The notes under the pieces were generated by a model. That model did not search any database and was not told where the DNA came from. It was given only the letters and a program-made list of their open reading frames with translations. The position numbers and the translations under genes were made by a program. Source: Jeotgalibacillus campisalis (GTDB taxonomy: Bacteria > Bacillota > Bacilli > Bacillales > Jeotgalibacillaceae). From it: DNA of 64,000 bases. Position 1 is the first letter of the stretch. Each line of letters begins with the position of its first letter. This document shows positions 14,140 to 21,858 of the stretch, piece after piece. The stretch covers positions 124,001 to 188,000 of the forward strand of contig NZ_JXRR01000022.1 of the NCBI RefSeq assembly GCF_000829515.1, in the 5' to 3' direction.

Positions 14140-16074
14140 TTATTCTGCAACAATACGTCCTTCTACTGACGGTATTTCCTGGCCGGAAGCGATTGCTTCA
14201 ATCAAAATTGCGCTTAAAAGCTCTCCGCTGTTGTATTCAATAAATTCTTCACCAAACATGGTGTAGCCATCTCCACCAATAGCTGTGAAGTCGTTTGTTG
14301 CTACGGTATATTCATTCGATTCATCTAATGGCTCTCCGCCGATCAGAACTTCTTTCACACGGGAACCGGCAGCTTGCGACGGATCATATGTGAAGCTCAT
14401 TCCGGAGATATGGAGGAATCCTCCATTCTCACCAGGTGCAAGACGCACTGAGTGCTCAAGTGCTGCTTTGATCGCAGCGCCGTCAATTTTCATTTGTACC
14501 AATGTATTTACAAACGGAAGCACTTCCTCAACATCTCCACGGGTGACTTCTCCTGCTTCGATGCTTGCGCGGATCCCTCCGCCATTTGTAAAGGCAATAT
14601 CACTGCCAAGTGTTGAGCGCATTGAGTCTGCGATTAAATTCCCCAGATTTGTTTCCTGCGTCCGTACTAGTCTTCTGTCACCTTCAAGTTTCACATCTGT
14701 ACTGCCAATAACAACATTAAGTAACGCATCAACCTCATCCTTATAAGGTTGAATGATAGTATTAATTTCTGATTTTCCTTCTATTGAAGAGTCGTCACGG
14801 TACAAAAAGCCGTTTACTCCTATTAACTTGTCATCATGAAAGACAAGATTTGTCTGTCCAAGTGCTTTTCCATATTCAAACGCTTGTGAAACATAAGCCT
14901 CATTGTATTTCACAGGGGTTTCAAGAGTGTCGTGACTGTGTCCTCCTAGGATTAAGTCTACTCCTTCTACCTGATCTGCAATTCGTTCATCCGTTTCCAG
15001 ACCGGAATGGGAAAGAAGAATAATATGATCGACTTCATCTTCAATCGCATCGACAATTTCCTGGGTACGAGTTACTTCATCTTCAAAAACGATGCCTTCT
15101 AAATTTTTCGGGCTCGTTTTAACGGCAGTATCCGTAGCTGTCATTCCCACTACTCCGTATTTTTTTCCATCCCGTTCTAAAACAATATGGTCTTCCAAAT
15201 AAGGATCTCCATTTTTTAGAATGTTTCCGGATATAAGCGGAAAGTTCATTTCTTCTGCAGCTTCAAGCAGCTGTTCATTGCCATAATTAAAGTCATGATT
15301 TCCTGGAACCATCGCATCAAAGCCCATCTCATTCATCGCTTCAATGGCCGGCTGACCTTCAAAATTATTTACAACAGCCGTTCCGTGCAAAGTATCTCCC
15401 ATATCAAATAAAAAGGCATCATGATGATCATTTCTGACATTATCCACAATTTCGGCTACCTTCGCCAGACCCATTTCTCCCTGTTCTTCATTGTGCAAAA
15501 TCCGCCCGTGGAAGTCATTCGTATGAATAATAGGAGTCATTTCAAATGTTTCCTCAAACGTATCCATTAAAGAAGTAAAGTCATAATACGTTAAAGGCTT
15601 TTTAGGTTGGATCGTCTTTCTTTGATGGGTTTCTATTAAACCCAGCGCTGCAGCTGCAGACATTTCCTTAATGTACGCTGGCTTAATCGCACGGAAATCT
15701 TTGTAGGAATGTAAATGTCTAACAGAATAATAGTCTCGAAGATTTAATGAGCGAATGAGAAATACATACGCCTGTTCTTTCGTGATTTTTTCGTTCGGAC
15801 CAAATTCTTCAATCATTTTTTCATCAAGAATACCAACTCGCATCGCAGCGTCTATGTAAGGCTCGTCTGCAGGTAAAACATCATCAAAAGGCAATTCTGC
15901 AGGAGTTTGCAGGTCAATGCCGAGTGTTGCAACCAGTTCCTTTAAGAATACAGCTCCCGTGATCTTATCGTGCTTGGCAGGTGCCATTGAAGCATCAGTC
16001 GAGGCAGTAAATGTTGAAAAAGAAAGTGAAAACGTTAACAAAATAATAAATAAAGCTTTTAATCCAACTTTCAA
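14140..16074 (-). CDS. Secreted SLH-domain 5'-nucleotidase / 2',3'-cyclic phosphodiesterase
   Basis: Extracellular phosphohydrolase for scavenging nucleotides. The 644-aa product has a signal peptide (to about 28), two SLH-like repeats (about 35-165; PAELPFDDVLPADEPYIDAAMRVGIL is the clearest) for surface attachment, a calcineurin-type metallophosphatase domain (TNDFHGR, DMGDTLHG, GNHDFNYG, LLSHSG, GGHSHD) and a 5'-nucleotidase C-terminal domain (TNLGNLIADSMRS, NGGGIRA, FVNTLVQM). An upstream ATG at 16113 is in frame, but CGGAGGG precedes the TTG at 16074, where the signal peptide starts with MKVGLKALF. Only two SLH-like units are seen; three is usual. Confidence 0.9.
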   Translation of the reverse strand: MKVGLKALFIILLTFSLSFSTFTASTDASMAPAKHDKITGAVFLKELVATLGIDLQTPAELPFDDVLPADEPYIDAAMRVGILDEKMIEEFGPNEKITKEQAYVFLIRSLNLRDYYSVRHLHSYKDFRAIKPAYIKEMSAAAALGLIETHQRKTIQPKKPLTYYDFTSLMDTFEETFEMTPIIHTNDFHGRILHNEEQGEMGLAKVAEIVDNVRNDHHDAFLFDMGDTLHGTAVVNNFEGQPAIEAMNEMGFDAMVPGNHDFNYGNEQLLEAAEEMNFPLISGNILKNGDPYLEDHIVLERDGKKYGVVGMTATDTAVKTSPKNLEGIVFEDEVTRTQEIVDAIEDEVDHIILLSHSGLETDERIADQVEGVDLILGGHSHDTLETPVKYNEAYVSQAFEYGKALGQTNLVFHDDKLIGVNGFLYRDDSSIEGKSEINTIIQPYKDEVDALLNVVIGSTDVKLEGDRRLVRTQETNLGNLIADSMRSTLGSDIAFTNGGGIRASIEAGEVTRGDVEEVLPFVNTLVQMKIDGAAIKAALEHSVRLAPGENGGFLHISGMSFTYDPSQAAGSRVKEVLIGGEPLDESNEYTVATNDFTAIGGDGYTMFGEEFIEYNSGELLSAILIEAIASGQEIPSVEGRIVAE

Positions 16075-16282
16075 AATAAACCCTCCGTTTCCTATAAGTA
16101 GTATCATACTCATTTATCATAAAGCTTTTACGTAAGTTGAAACAACACTTAATTTGTAAAAAATTTATAAATTTTTGCGATTAATTGGAACGCTTTTCTG
16201 GCTGCATTCGACAATTATTTCCCGGTAAATAATCGCGAGCACGTATAAAGTCTACTTTAATGGGTTTACGTCCCGGAGAGTT

Positions 16283-17437
16283 CTAAACAGTTCCTCTCGC
16301 TCTTTGAGCAGCAAGCCATAAACGAGCCAGATTCTCAGAGGTTTGTTCGACATTTTGCGCGCCGACTCTTAAAGCATCCTTCAATGTTACAGCTCCATTT
16401 ACAATACTAAAGGCAGCATCAATTCCGTGGTCATAAACGGCTTCATAGCCTTTTCCTAAACTGCCGGCCAATGCCACTACCTGAGCACTTCCGCAAATTT
16501 TTGCTCTTTTCGCCACGCCCACAGGAGCTTTTCCCTGAACCGTCTGCCTGTCTATTTTTCCTTCACCTGTTATGACGAGATCTGCATCATGAACCTTTTC
16601 ATCAAATTGAATAACATCTAGCACTAGATCAATTCCACTTGTGAGTTCCCCGTCTAAGAATGCAATAATTCCTGCTCCGAGTCCGCCTGCGGCTCCTGCT
16701 CCTTCAAGTCCGTCTACCTTTTTGTCTAAATCCTTTTCTAGTACGCGGGCATAATGAGAAAGACAATGATCGAGCATAGCAACCATATCCGGGTCTGCCC
16801 CCTTCTGAGGACCAAACACTACTGAAGCTCCGAACGGACCGGTCAGCGGGTTTGTTACGTCGCAAGCTGCTTTTATGTCCACTTTTTTGAGTCTGGGATC
16901 CAGCCCTAATGTATCTACTTGGGCTAAATGAGCCAATGCTGCACCTCCTGCTGGAAGTTCCTGTCCGGTTGAATCGGTGAGTTTTACCCCAAGTGCCTGA
17001 GCCATGCCCGCACCTCCATCATTGGTCGAAGAACCGCCCAATCCAAGCACAATCGTTTTCACACCTTGATTAAGTGCATGCAGAATCAGCTCACCGGTCC
17101 CCCGGGTAGATGTGATGAGTGGGTTTCGGTCTTTTTCCTCTACAAGGTGCAGACCTGATGCAGCTGCCATTTCAATAATTGCCGTTTTCCTGTCACCTGT
17201 TACTCCATAAAACCCCATGACCTTTTCACCAAGAGGACCTGTCACTTCCATTGGGATTACTTCTCCTCCCGTGGCTGCCACTATCGAGTGAACGGTCCCT
17301 TCTCCGCCATCTGCGATTGGAAGAGAGACAAATTCAGCCTCAGGAAGCACTTTTTTAAATCCCTTTTCGATTGCGAGGCACACATCGGGTGCTGATAAGC
17401 TTTCTTTAAATGAATCTGGTGCACAAATAATCTTCAT
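16283..17437 (-). CDS. glxK: Glycerate kinase (GlxK/GarK family)
   Basis: ATP-dependent kinase phosphorylating D-glycerate to 2- or 3-phosphoglycerate in glyoxylate or sugar-acid use. At 384 aa it fits the family length of about 380. MKIICAPDSFKESLSA at the N-terminus, IADGGEGTV and LGLGGSSTNDGGAGMAQALG are the class signatures. No glyoxylate carboligase or tartronate semialdehyde reductase is next to it, so it probably acts alone. GCAGGTG lies just before the ATG. Confidence 0.92.
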   Translation of the reverse strand: MKIICAPDSFKESLSAPDVCLAIEKGFKKVLPEAEFVSLPIADGGEGTVHSIVAATGGEVIPMEVTGPLGEKVMGFYGVTGDRKTAIIEMAAASGLHLVEEKDRNPLITSTRGTGELILHALNQGVKTIVLGLGGSSTNDGGAGMAQALGVKLTDSTGQELPAGGAALAHLAQVDTLGLDPRLKKVDIKAACDVTNPLTGPFGASVVFGPQKGADPDMVAMLDHCLSHYARVLEKDLDKKVDGLEGAGAAGGLGAGIIAFLDGELTSGIDLVLDVIQFDEKVHDADLVITGEGKIDRQTVQGKAPVGVAKRAKICGSAQVVALAGSLGKGYEAVYDHGIDAAFSIVNGAVTLKDALRVGAQNVEQTSENLARLWLAAQRARGTV

Positions 17438-17721
17438 TTTTTCACCTGCTTCTTAAATTTAGTCTATAATAGAAGAGATCGTAAAGGACCTATTTCATAG
17501 ACAAAGTCTCTCAACCTATTCTTGACTTGCAAATCCTCTTAAAAAGATCCTGTTTTAAATCTTCTTTAACAGTCCCCGGATATCCTTTATTTTCGGGTGG
17601 GTGTAGTTAGTCCCTTTCTTCCACTTTTTTTGTATTCATGCTAACCCTCCTGCAATCCCGCGTGGACAGAAAAGAAAAAGTACCCTAAACTAAACGTAGA
17701 TATAGTAAGGGAGGCGCTCTA
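17438..17721. other. Intergenic region with a possible broken small ORF
   Basis: Between the divergent glxK and LacI-type genes. On the minus strand at about 17523-17642 an ATG with GGAGG six bases upstream opens MNTKKVEERD then a stop; the same frame continues after it as a protein-like stretch with ENKGYPGTVKEDLKQDLF. This could be a small gene broken by a point change, or chance. The LacI promoter must lie here but no clear boxes were identified. Confidence 0.25.
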
Positions 17722-18708
17722 ATGACAACCATTAATGATATTGCGAAAATGGCGAACGTGTCCCGCACGACAGTATCCAGAGTTTTTAATAATGGCTATG
17801 TAAGTGAGGATGTCCGCAAAAGGATTATGAAAATTGTAGAAGAAACCGGCTATACGCCAAGCCTTTCCGCAAAATCGTTGCGTACGAAAAAATCAGGTGT
17901 AATTGGCGTCATTCTCCCGAAAATCAGCACTGAAACCGCAAGTCGTGTTGTAAGCGGAATTAATGAAGTAGTGGCAAAGGAAAACTTTCAAATCCTGTTA
18001 ACCGACACAGAGCTTAAAAAAGAAAAAGAGATCGAATATATCCGTCTGCTCAAAAGCCGTCATGTCGACGGTATTATTTTGCTTGCAACGAATATTAATG
18101 CCGATTTGATAAAGGCGATTTCTGCAGCAGACCTTCCTTTTATTTCGATTGGACAAGACCTGCCAGGTGTCACATCGATATTGTATGACGATTACCATGC
18201 TGCTTCTGATCTAACAAACCTGCTCGTGGCGAATCATCATAAGAAAATTGCCTTTATTGGCGTCGGAGAAGAAGATCCTTCCGTTGGCAGGCAGCGTAAA
18301 ATGGGCTATCTCGATACCTTAGCGAAAACCAATCTTCCTATCAGAGAGGAATGGATTGAAGAAGGTGATTTTAGTATTGAATCCGGTTATGAATGCGCGA
18401 AAAAAATTATTAGAAATAGCGAAAAGAATCTTCCCACTGCGATTTTTGCTGTGACGGATAGGATGGCAATTGGAGCCATGGAATATTTGCGTGAGCAGGG
18501 CTACTCGATCCCGCAAGACATCGCTGTTGCAGGAATCGGTGCATCAACCATGTCGAAACATCTCACTCCACCGCTCACGACAGTAGATTATTATAATAAG
18601 GATGCAGGGAAAAAAGCGGCTCAGCTTTTGCTTGCTCAAATGGTGCAAAAAAAGGACAAAGAAAAATACACACAAACCTATAGACTGATTAAAAGAGATA
18701 GTGTATAG
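17722..18708 (+). CDS. LacI-family repressor of the sucrose genes
   Basis: DNA-binding repressor, 328 aa. The N-terminal HTH (TTINDIAKMANVSRTTVSRVFN) and hinge are followed by a periplasmic-binding-like sensor domain to the end. It is followed directly by sucrose PTS and sucrose-6-phosphate hydrolase genes, so it most likely answers to sucrose, sucrose-6-P or fructose (ScrR/SacR-like role). Three copies of a TGGAATCGATCACAT-type sequence between it and the PTS gene are its probable operators, one lying in its own 3' terminator hairpin. GGGAGG precedes the ATG by 8 bases. Confidence 0.88.
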   Translation: MTTINDIAKMANVSRTTVSRVFNNGYVSEDVRKRIMKIVEETGYTPSLSAKSLRTKKSGVIGVILPKISTETASRVVSGINEVVAKENFQILLTDTELKKEKEIEYIRLLKSRHVDGIILLATNINADLIKAISAADLPFISIGQDLPGVTSILYDDYHAASDLTNLLVANHHKKIAFIGVGEEDPSVGRQRKMGYLDTLAKTNLPIREEWIEEGDFSIESGYECAKKIIRNSEKNLPTAIFAVTDRMAIGAMEYLREQGYSIPQDIAVAGIGASTMSKHLTPPLTTVDYYNKDAGKKAAQLLLAQMVQKKDKEKYTQTYRLIKRDSV

Positions 18709-18720
18709 TACTAATTACTA

Positions 18721-18760
18721 AAGGACATGTAATCGATTCCACACATGTTCCTTTTATTTT
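18721..18760 (+). terminator. Terminator of the LacI-type gene, with an operator in its loop
   Basis: AAGGACATGT and ACATGTTCCTT form a stem with one bulged base, followed by TTATTTTTT. The loop is the core of the first operator copy. Confidence 0.6.
18727..18746. promoter_or_regulatory. Operator copy 1 of the sucrose repressor
   Basis: ATGTAATCGATTCCACACAT, the reverse complement of the form seen in copies 2 and 3, centred on ATCGAT. It lies upstream of the PTS promoter region. Confidence 0.65.
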
Positions 18761-18771
18761 TTACCTGATGT

Positions 18772-18785
18772 TACAAACGCTTACA
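18772..18785. promoter_or_regulatory. Candidate cre (CcpA) site
   Basis: TACAAACGCTTACA matches the Bacillus cre consensus TGWNANCGNTNWCA at all but two defined positions. It lies between operator copies 1 and 2, so sucrose use may also answer to preferred sugars. Confidence 0.4.
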
Positions 18786-18801
18786 TTTTTTATTTAATTT
18801 A

Positions 18802-18820
18802 TATGGAATCGATCACATAA
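18802..18820. promoter_or_regulatory. Operator copy 2 of the sucrose repressor
   Basis: TATGGAATCGATCACATAA; the 14-base core TGGAATCGATCACA is identical to copy 3. Confidence 0.7.
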
Positions 18821-18857
18821 ATTTCATTTCCAGCGTGATCTTGTGCTTATACATCAA

Positions 18858-18877
18858 TTGTGGAATCGATCACATAT
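18858..18877. promoter_or_regulatory. Operator copy 3 of the sucrose repressor
   Basis: TTGTGGAATCGATCACATAT, ending 23 bases before the PTS start codon and close to its ribosome site; spaced 57 bases from copy 2. Binding here would block transcription from any promoter between copies. Confidence 0.7.
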
Positions 18878-18900
18878 TCATACTAAGAGGAGGAGATAAA

Positions 18901-20298
18901 ATGGCTACATATCCTGAAATAGCAAAGCAAGTCATTGATGCCATTGGCGGCGAAGAAAATATACAGTCTATTGCACACTGTGCCACCCGCTTAAGAGTGA
19001 TGGTGCACGATCAAGAAAAGGTAGATACAGAGGCAATAGAAAATATCGATAAAGTTAAAGGGGCTTTTTATAATTCCGGTCAGTATCAGATTATCTTCGG
19101 AACCGGTACAGTCAACCGCGTCTTTGAAGCAGTTGAAGAACTTGGCATAACCGGCAGTACGAAATCGGATATTAAAAAGGAATCTGCTAAGCAGGGAAAT
19201 GCTTTTCAGCGCGCCATTCGTGTATTCGGTGATGTTTTTGTACCGATCATTCCGGTTCTTGTGGCAACTGGACTTTTCATGGGACTCCGCGGTCTATTGC
19301 TTCAAGAAGCGGTACTAGGCTGGTTCGGCTTAACACCTGATAGCGTTCCTGAAAATTTAATTCTCTTTACACAGGTCTTAACAGATACAGCGTTTATTTT
19401 CCTTCCGGCGCTGGTTGCCTGGTCCGCTTTTAGAGTCTTTGGCGGTACGCCGATTATAGGACTTGTGCTCGGACTCATGCTCGTTTCTCCCGCCCTGCCA
19501 AATGCCTGGGCCGTTGCAGAGGGAGCAGCTGATCCCATTTATTTCTTTGACTTCATTCCAATCATTGGCTATCAGGGATCTGTTCTACCCGCATTTTTTG
19601 CCGGATTTGTAGGAGCAAAATTAGAAAAAGCACTGAGAAAAAAAATACCGGAAGCACTGGATTTAATCTTAACTCCTTTTCTCGTATTGCTGATTATGAT
19701 CGCATTGTCCTTATTCATCATCGGACCTATTCTTCACGCTGCTGAAAACGGAATTTTCGAAGCGATGCTTTTCCTGCTTGACCTGCCATTTGGCTTAAGC
19801 GGTCTGATTATTGGTGCTACCCACCAGATTATCGTTATCACAGGAATTCACCATATCTTTAACTTCCTGGAAATACAGCTTTTAGAGAATCTCGGCTTTA
19901 ATCCGTTTAATCCAATCATTACAGGTGCAATCGCAGCACAAGGTGGAGCAGCTCTCGCTGTTGCAGTGAAAACCAGCTCGAAAAAGTTAAAAGCATTGGC
20001 TTTCCCTTCTGCTCTTTCCGCTTTTCTTGGAATTACAGAGCCGGCGATATTCGGTGTAAATCTTCGTTATATGAAGCCATTTGTAATGGGCTTAATTGGC
20101 GGCGCTGCATCAGGATTCCTTGCCTCTATTCTTAATCTTCAGGGTACAGGTATGGCGATTACTGTAATCCCGGGAACCCTGTTATACTTAAATGAACAAA
20201 TCTTTGGCTACTTGCTTGTTAATGCGGTTGCTATTGGCGTTGGTTTTACACTGACTTACTTGTTCGGCTTTACTGACAAAATGCTTGAGAAAAAATAA
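18901..20298 (+). CDS. sacP: Sucrose-type PTS permease EIIBC
   Basis: Imports sucrose and phosphorylates it to sucrose-6-P. The 465-aa protein has an N-terminal EIIB domain (phosphorylated Cys in HCATRLRVMV, about residue 27) and a C-terminal EIIC with about ten membrane segments (GITEPAIFGVNLRYMKPF signature). Like B. subtilis SacP (about 460 aa) it has no EIIA domain and must borrow one. The frame is open upstream, but AGGAGGAG sits just before ATG 18901, where the EIIB domain begins. Upstream operators and the sacA-type gene downstream support the sugar assignment. Confidence 0.92.
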   Translation: MATYPEIAKQVIDAIGGEENIQSIAHCATRLRVMVHDQEKVDTEAIENIDKVKGAFYNSGQYQIIFGTGTVNRVFEAVEELGITGSTKSDIKKESAKQGNAFQRAIRVFGDVFVPIIPVLVATGLFMGLRGLLLQEAVLGWFGLTPDSVPENLILFTQVLTDTAFIFLPALVAWSAFRVFGGTPIIGLVLGLMLVSPALPNAWAVAEGAADPIYFFDFIPIIGYQGSVLPAFFAGFVGAKLEKALRKKIPEALDLILTPFLVLLIMIALSLFIIGPILHAAENGIFEAMLFLLDLPFGLSGLIIGATHQIIVITGIHHIFNFLEIQLLENLGFNPFNPIITGAIAAQGGAALAVAVKTSSKKLKALAFPSALSAFLGITEPAIFGVNLRYMKPFVMGLIGGAASGFLASILNLQGTGMAITVIPGTLLYLNEQIFGYLLVNAVAIGVGFTLTYLFGFTDKMLEKK

Positions 20299-20309
20299 TA
20301 AACTAAAAA

Positions 20310-20345
20310 AGAGACCTGGAGCAGCTTCTAGGTCTTCTTTTATTC
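20310..20345 (+). terminator. Weak hairpin between sacP and sacA
   Basis: GACCTGGA and TTCTAGGTC form an imperfect stem followed by TTCTTTTATT. It could dampen read-through into sacA. Confidence 0.4.
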
Positions 20346-20360
20346 CAAGGAGATCTGATT

Positions 20361-21812
20361 ATGAGTCTTGACAAAGAACTTAGGAAACAAGCGTATGAAG
20401 CCGTTGAACGGGAAACAATAAAAGTACAGGAAGATACCTTTTTCCCAGGCTTCCATTTAGCTCCACCGACAGGATTGCTCAATGACCCGAATGGCTGGAT
20501 TCAATGGAAAGGCATCTATCATTTATTTTTTCAGTGGATGCCCTTTAAAACAGGACACGGTGCAAAGTTTTGGGGACATTTCAGCTCAGAAAATTTGACG
20601 GATTGGACATTGGAGCCGATCGCTTTGACCCCTGGTGACTGGTACGACAAAAACGGCTGTTATTCAGGCAGCGCGATTATTGATGATAATAAAATGAAAC
20701 TCTTTTACACAGGGAACGTCAAGGACGAGCATGGTCAGCGCGAAAGCTACCAATGTTTAGCAGAGAGTGCGGACGGCATTACCTTTACAAAAAAAGGGGT
20801 TCAAGTCGAACTGCCTGAAGTATATACTCCCCATTTTCGTGACCCAAAGGTTTGGAAACACGGCGGTCGCTGGTATATGGTCATCGGCGCACAAACAAAA
20901 GACGAAAAAGGGGCAGTAGCGCTATTAGAATCCACTGATCTAACGGAATGGACAAATAGAGGAACCATCAGTCACGCAAACCATTCTCCTCTCACCAACT
21001 TTGGCTATATGTGGGAATGCCCGGATGTCTTTCAATTGGATGGAAAAGAGATACTCCTATTTTCACCACAGGGCCTTGAAGCGGACGGAATTCAGTTTAA
21101 CAATACCTATCAGTCAGGCTACGTAATAGGTGAATTGGATTATGAGGCAGCGTCCTTTGACCATGGAACGTTTAAAGAAATTGATCACGGCTTCGAGTTT
21201 TACGCTCCTCAAACAACAGAGGATGAAAAAGGACGGCGTATCTTGTTTGGCTGGATGGGCGTGCCGGATCAGCAGGAATTCGAACAGCCGACCATTCAAA
21301 ACGGGTGGGTTCACCAGATGACACTGCCAAGAGAACTGCGCCTGGTCGACGGCTGCTTGCATCAACTCCCATTGCCGGAAATGAAAGACCTGCGCACAGA
21401 AAAAACCTATGATGGACCTGTTAAAGACCGGTATGCCGGCTTCATCGCGCGAACTGTGGAAGTTCAGTTAAAAGGACGGGTGAAAAGGCTTGAGCTATTT
21501 GGCAATATGACCCTAACCTATGAACCCGATAAGCGCCTTCTAACGCTTGAAAGACCCAACTATGCAAACGGCAAGCCTGAAGCGAGAAGCTCCATTCTTT
21601 CAGCAGATCTTTACAGCCTTCAATTATATATCGATCATTCTTCGCTTGAGATTTTTGCCAATGATGGAGAGAGTGTTTTCACTTCAAGGATGTTTGCTAA
21701 GCCTGAAAACCATTCGCTTTATGTAGAAGTAGATGGAAGCGTTGAAATGAGCATCTGGACGCTTAAAAATAAAACGGTAGCCTACACGAACGATCAGGAT
21801 GAACTTAAATGA
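20361..21812 (+). CDS. sacA: Sucrose-6-phosphate hydrolase (GH32)
   Basis: Intracellular beta-fructosidase splitting sucrose-6-P to glucose-6-P and fructose. At 483 aa it matches SacA/ScrB. The five-blade propeller shows the nucleophile in LLNDPNG (Asp42), the FRDPKVW block and the acid/base Glu in WECPDVF, followed by a C-terminal beta-sandwich. No signal peptide, as expected for a phospho-sugar hydrolase. AAGGAG stands before the ATG; 62 bases separate it from sacP. Freed fructose could be handled by the ROK kinase at 25161-26060, but that gene belongs to another unit. Confidence 0.94.
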   Translation: MSLDKELRKQAYEAVERETIKVQEDTFFPGFHLAPPTGLLNDPNGWIQWKGIYHLFFQWMPFKTGHGAKFWGHFSSENLTDWTLEPIALTPGDWYDKNGCYSGSAIIDDNKMKLFYTGNVKDEHGQRESYQCLAESADGITFTKKGVQVELPEVYTPHFRDPKVWKHGGRWYMVIGAQTKDEKGAVALLESTDLTEWTNRGTISHANHSPLTNFGYMWECPDVFQLDGKEILLFSPQGLEADGIQFNNTYQSGYVIGELDYEAASFDHGTFKEIDHGFEFYAPQTTEDEKGRRILFGWMGVPDQQEFEQPTIQNGWVHQMTLPRELRLVDGCLHQLPLPEMKDLRTEKTYDGPVKDRYAGFIARTVEVQLKGRVKRLELFGNMTLTYEPDKRLLTLERPNYANGKPEARSSILSADLYSLQLYIDHSSLEIFANDGESVFTSRMFAKPENHSLYVEVDGSVEMSIWTLKNKTVAYTNDQDELK

Positions 21813-21851
21813 AAAAAGAGGTTCGAAGACAATGTCTTTGAACCTCTTTTT
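21813..21851. terminator. Bidirectional terminator after sacA
   Basis: Stem of about 17 bp (AAAAAGAGGTTCGAAGAC) with a 3-base loop, T-run on the plus side; serves sacA and possibly the minus-strand gene ending at 21859. Confidence 0.9.
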
Positions 21852-21858
21852 GTGATTT

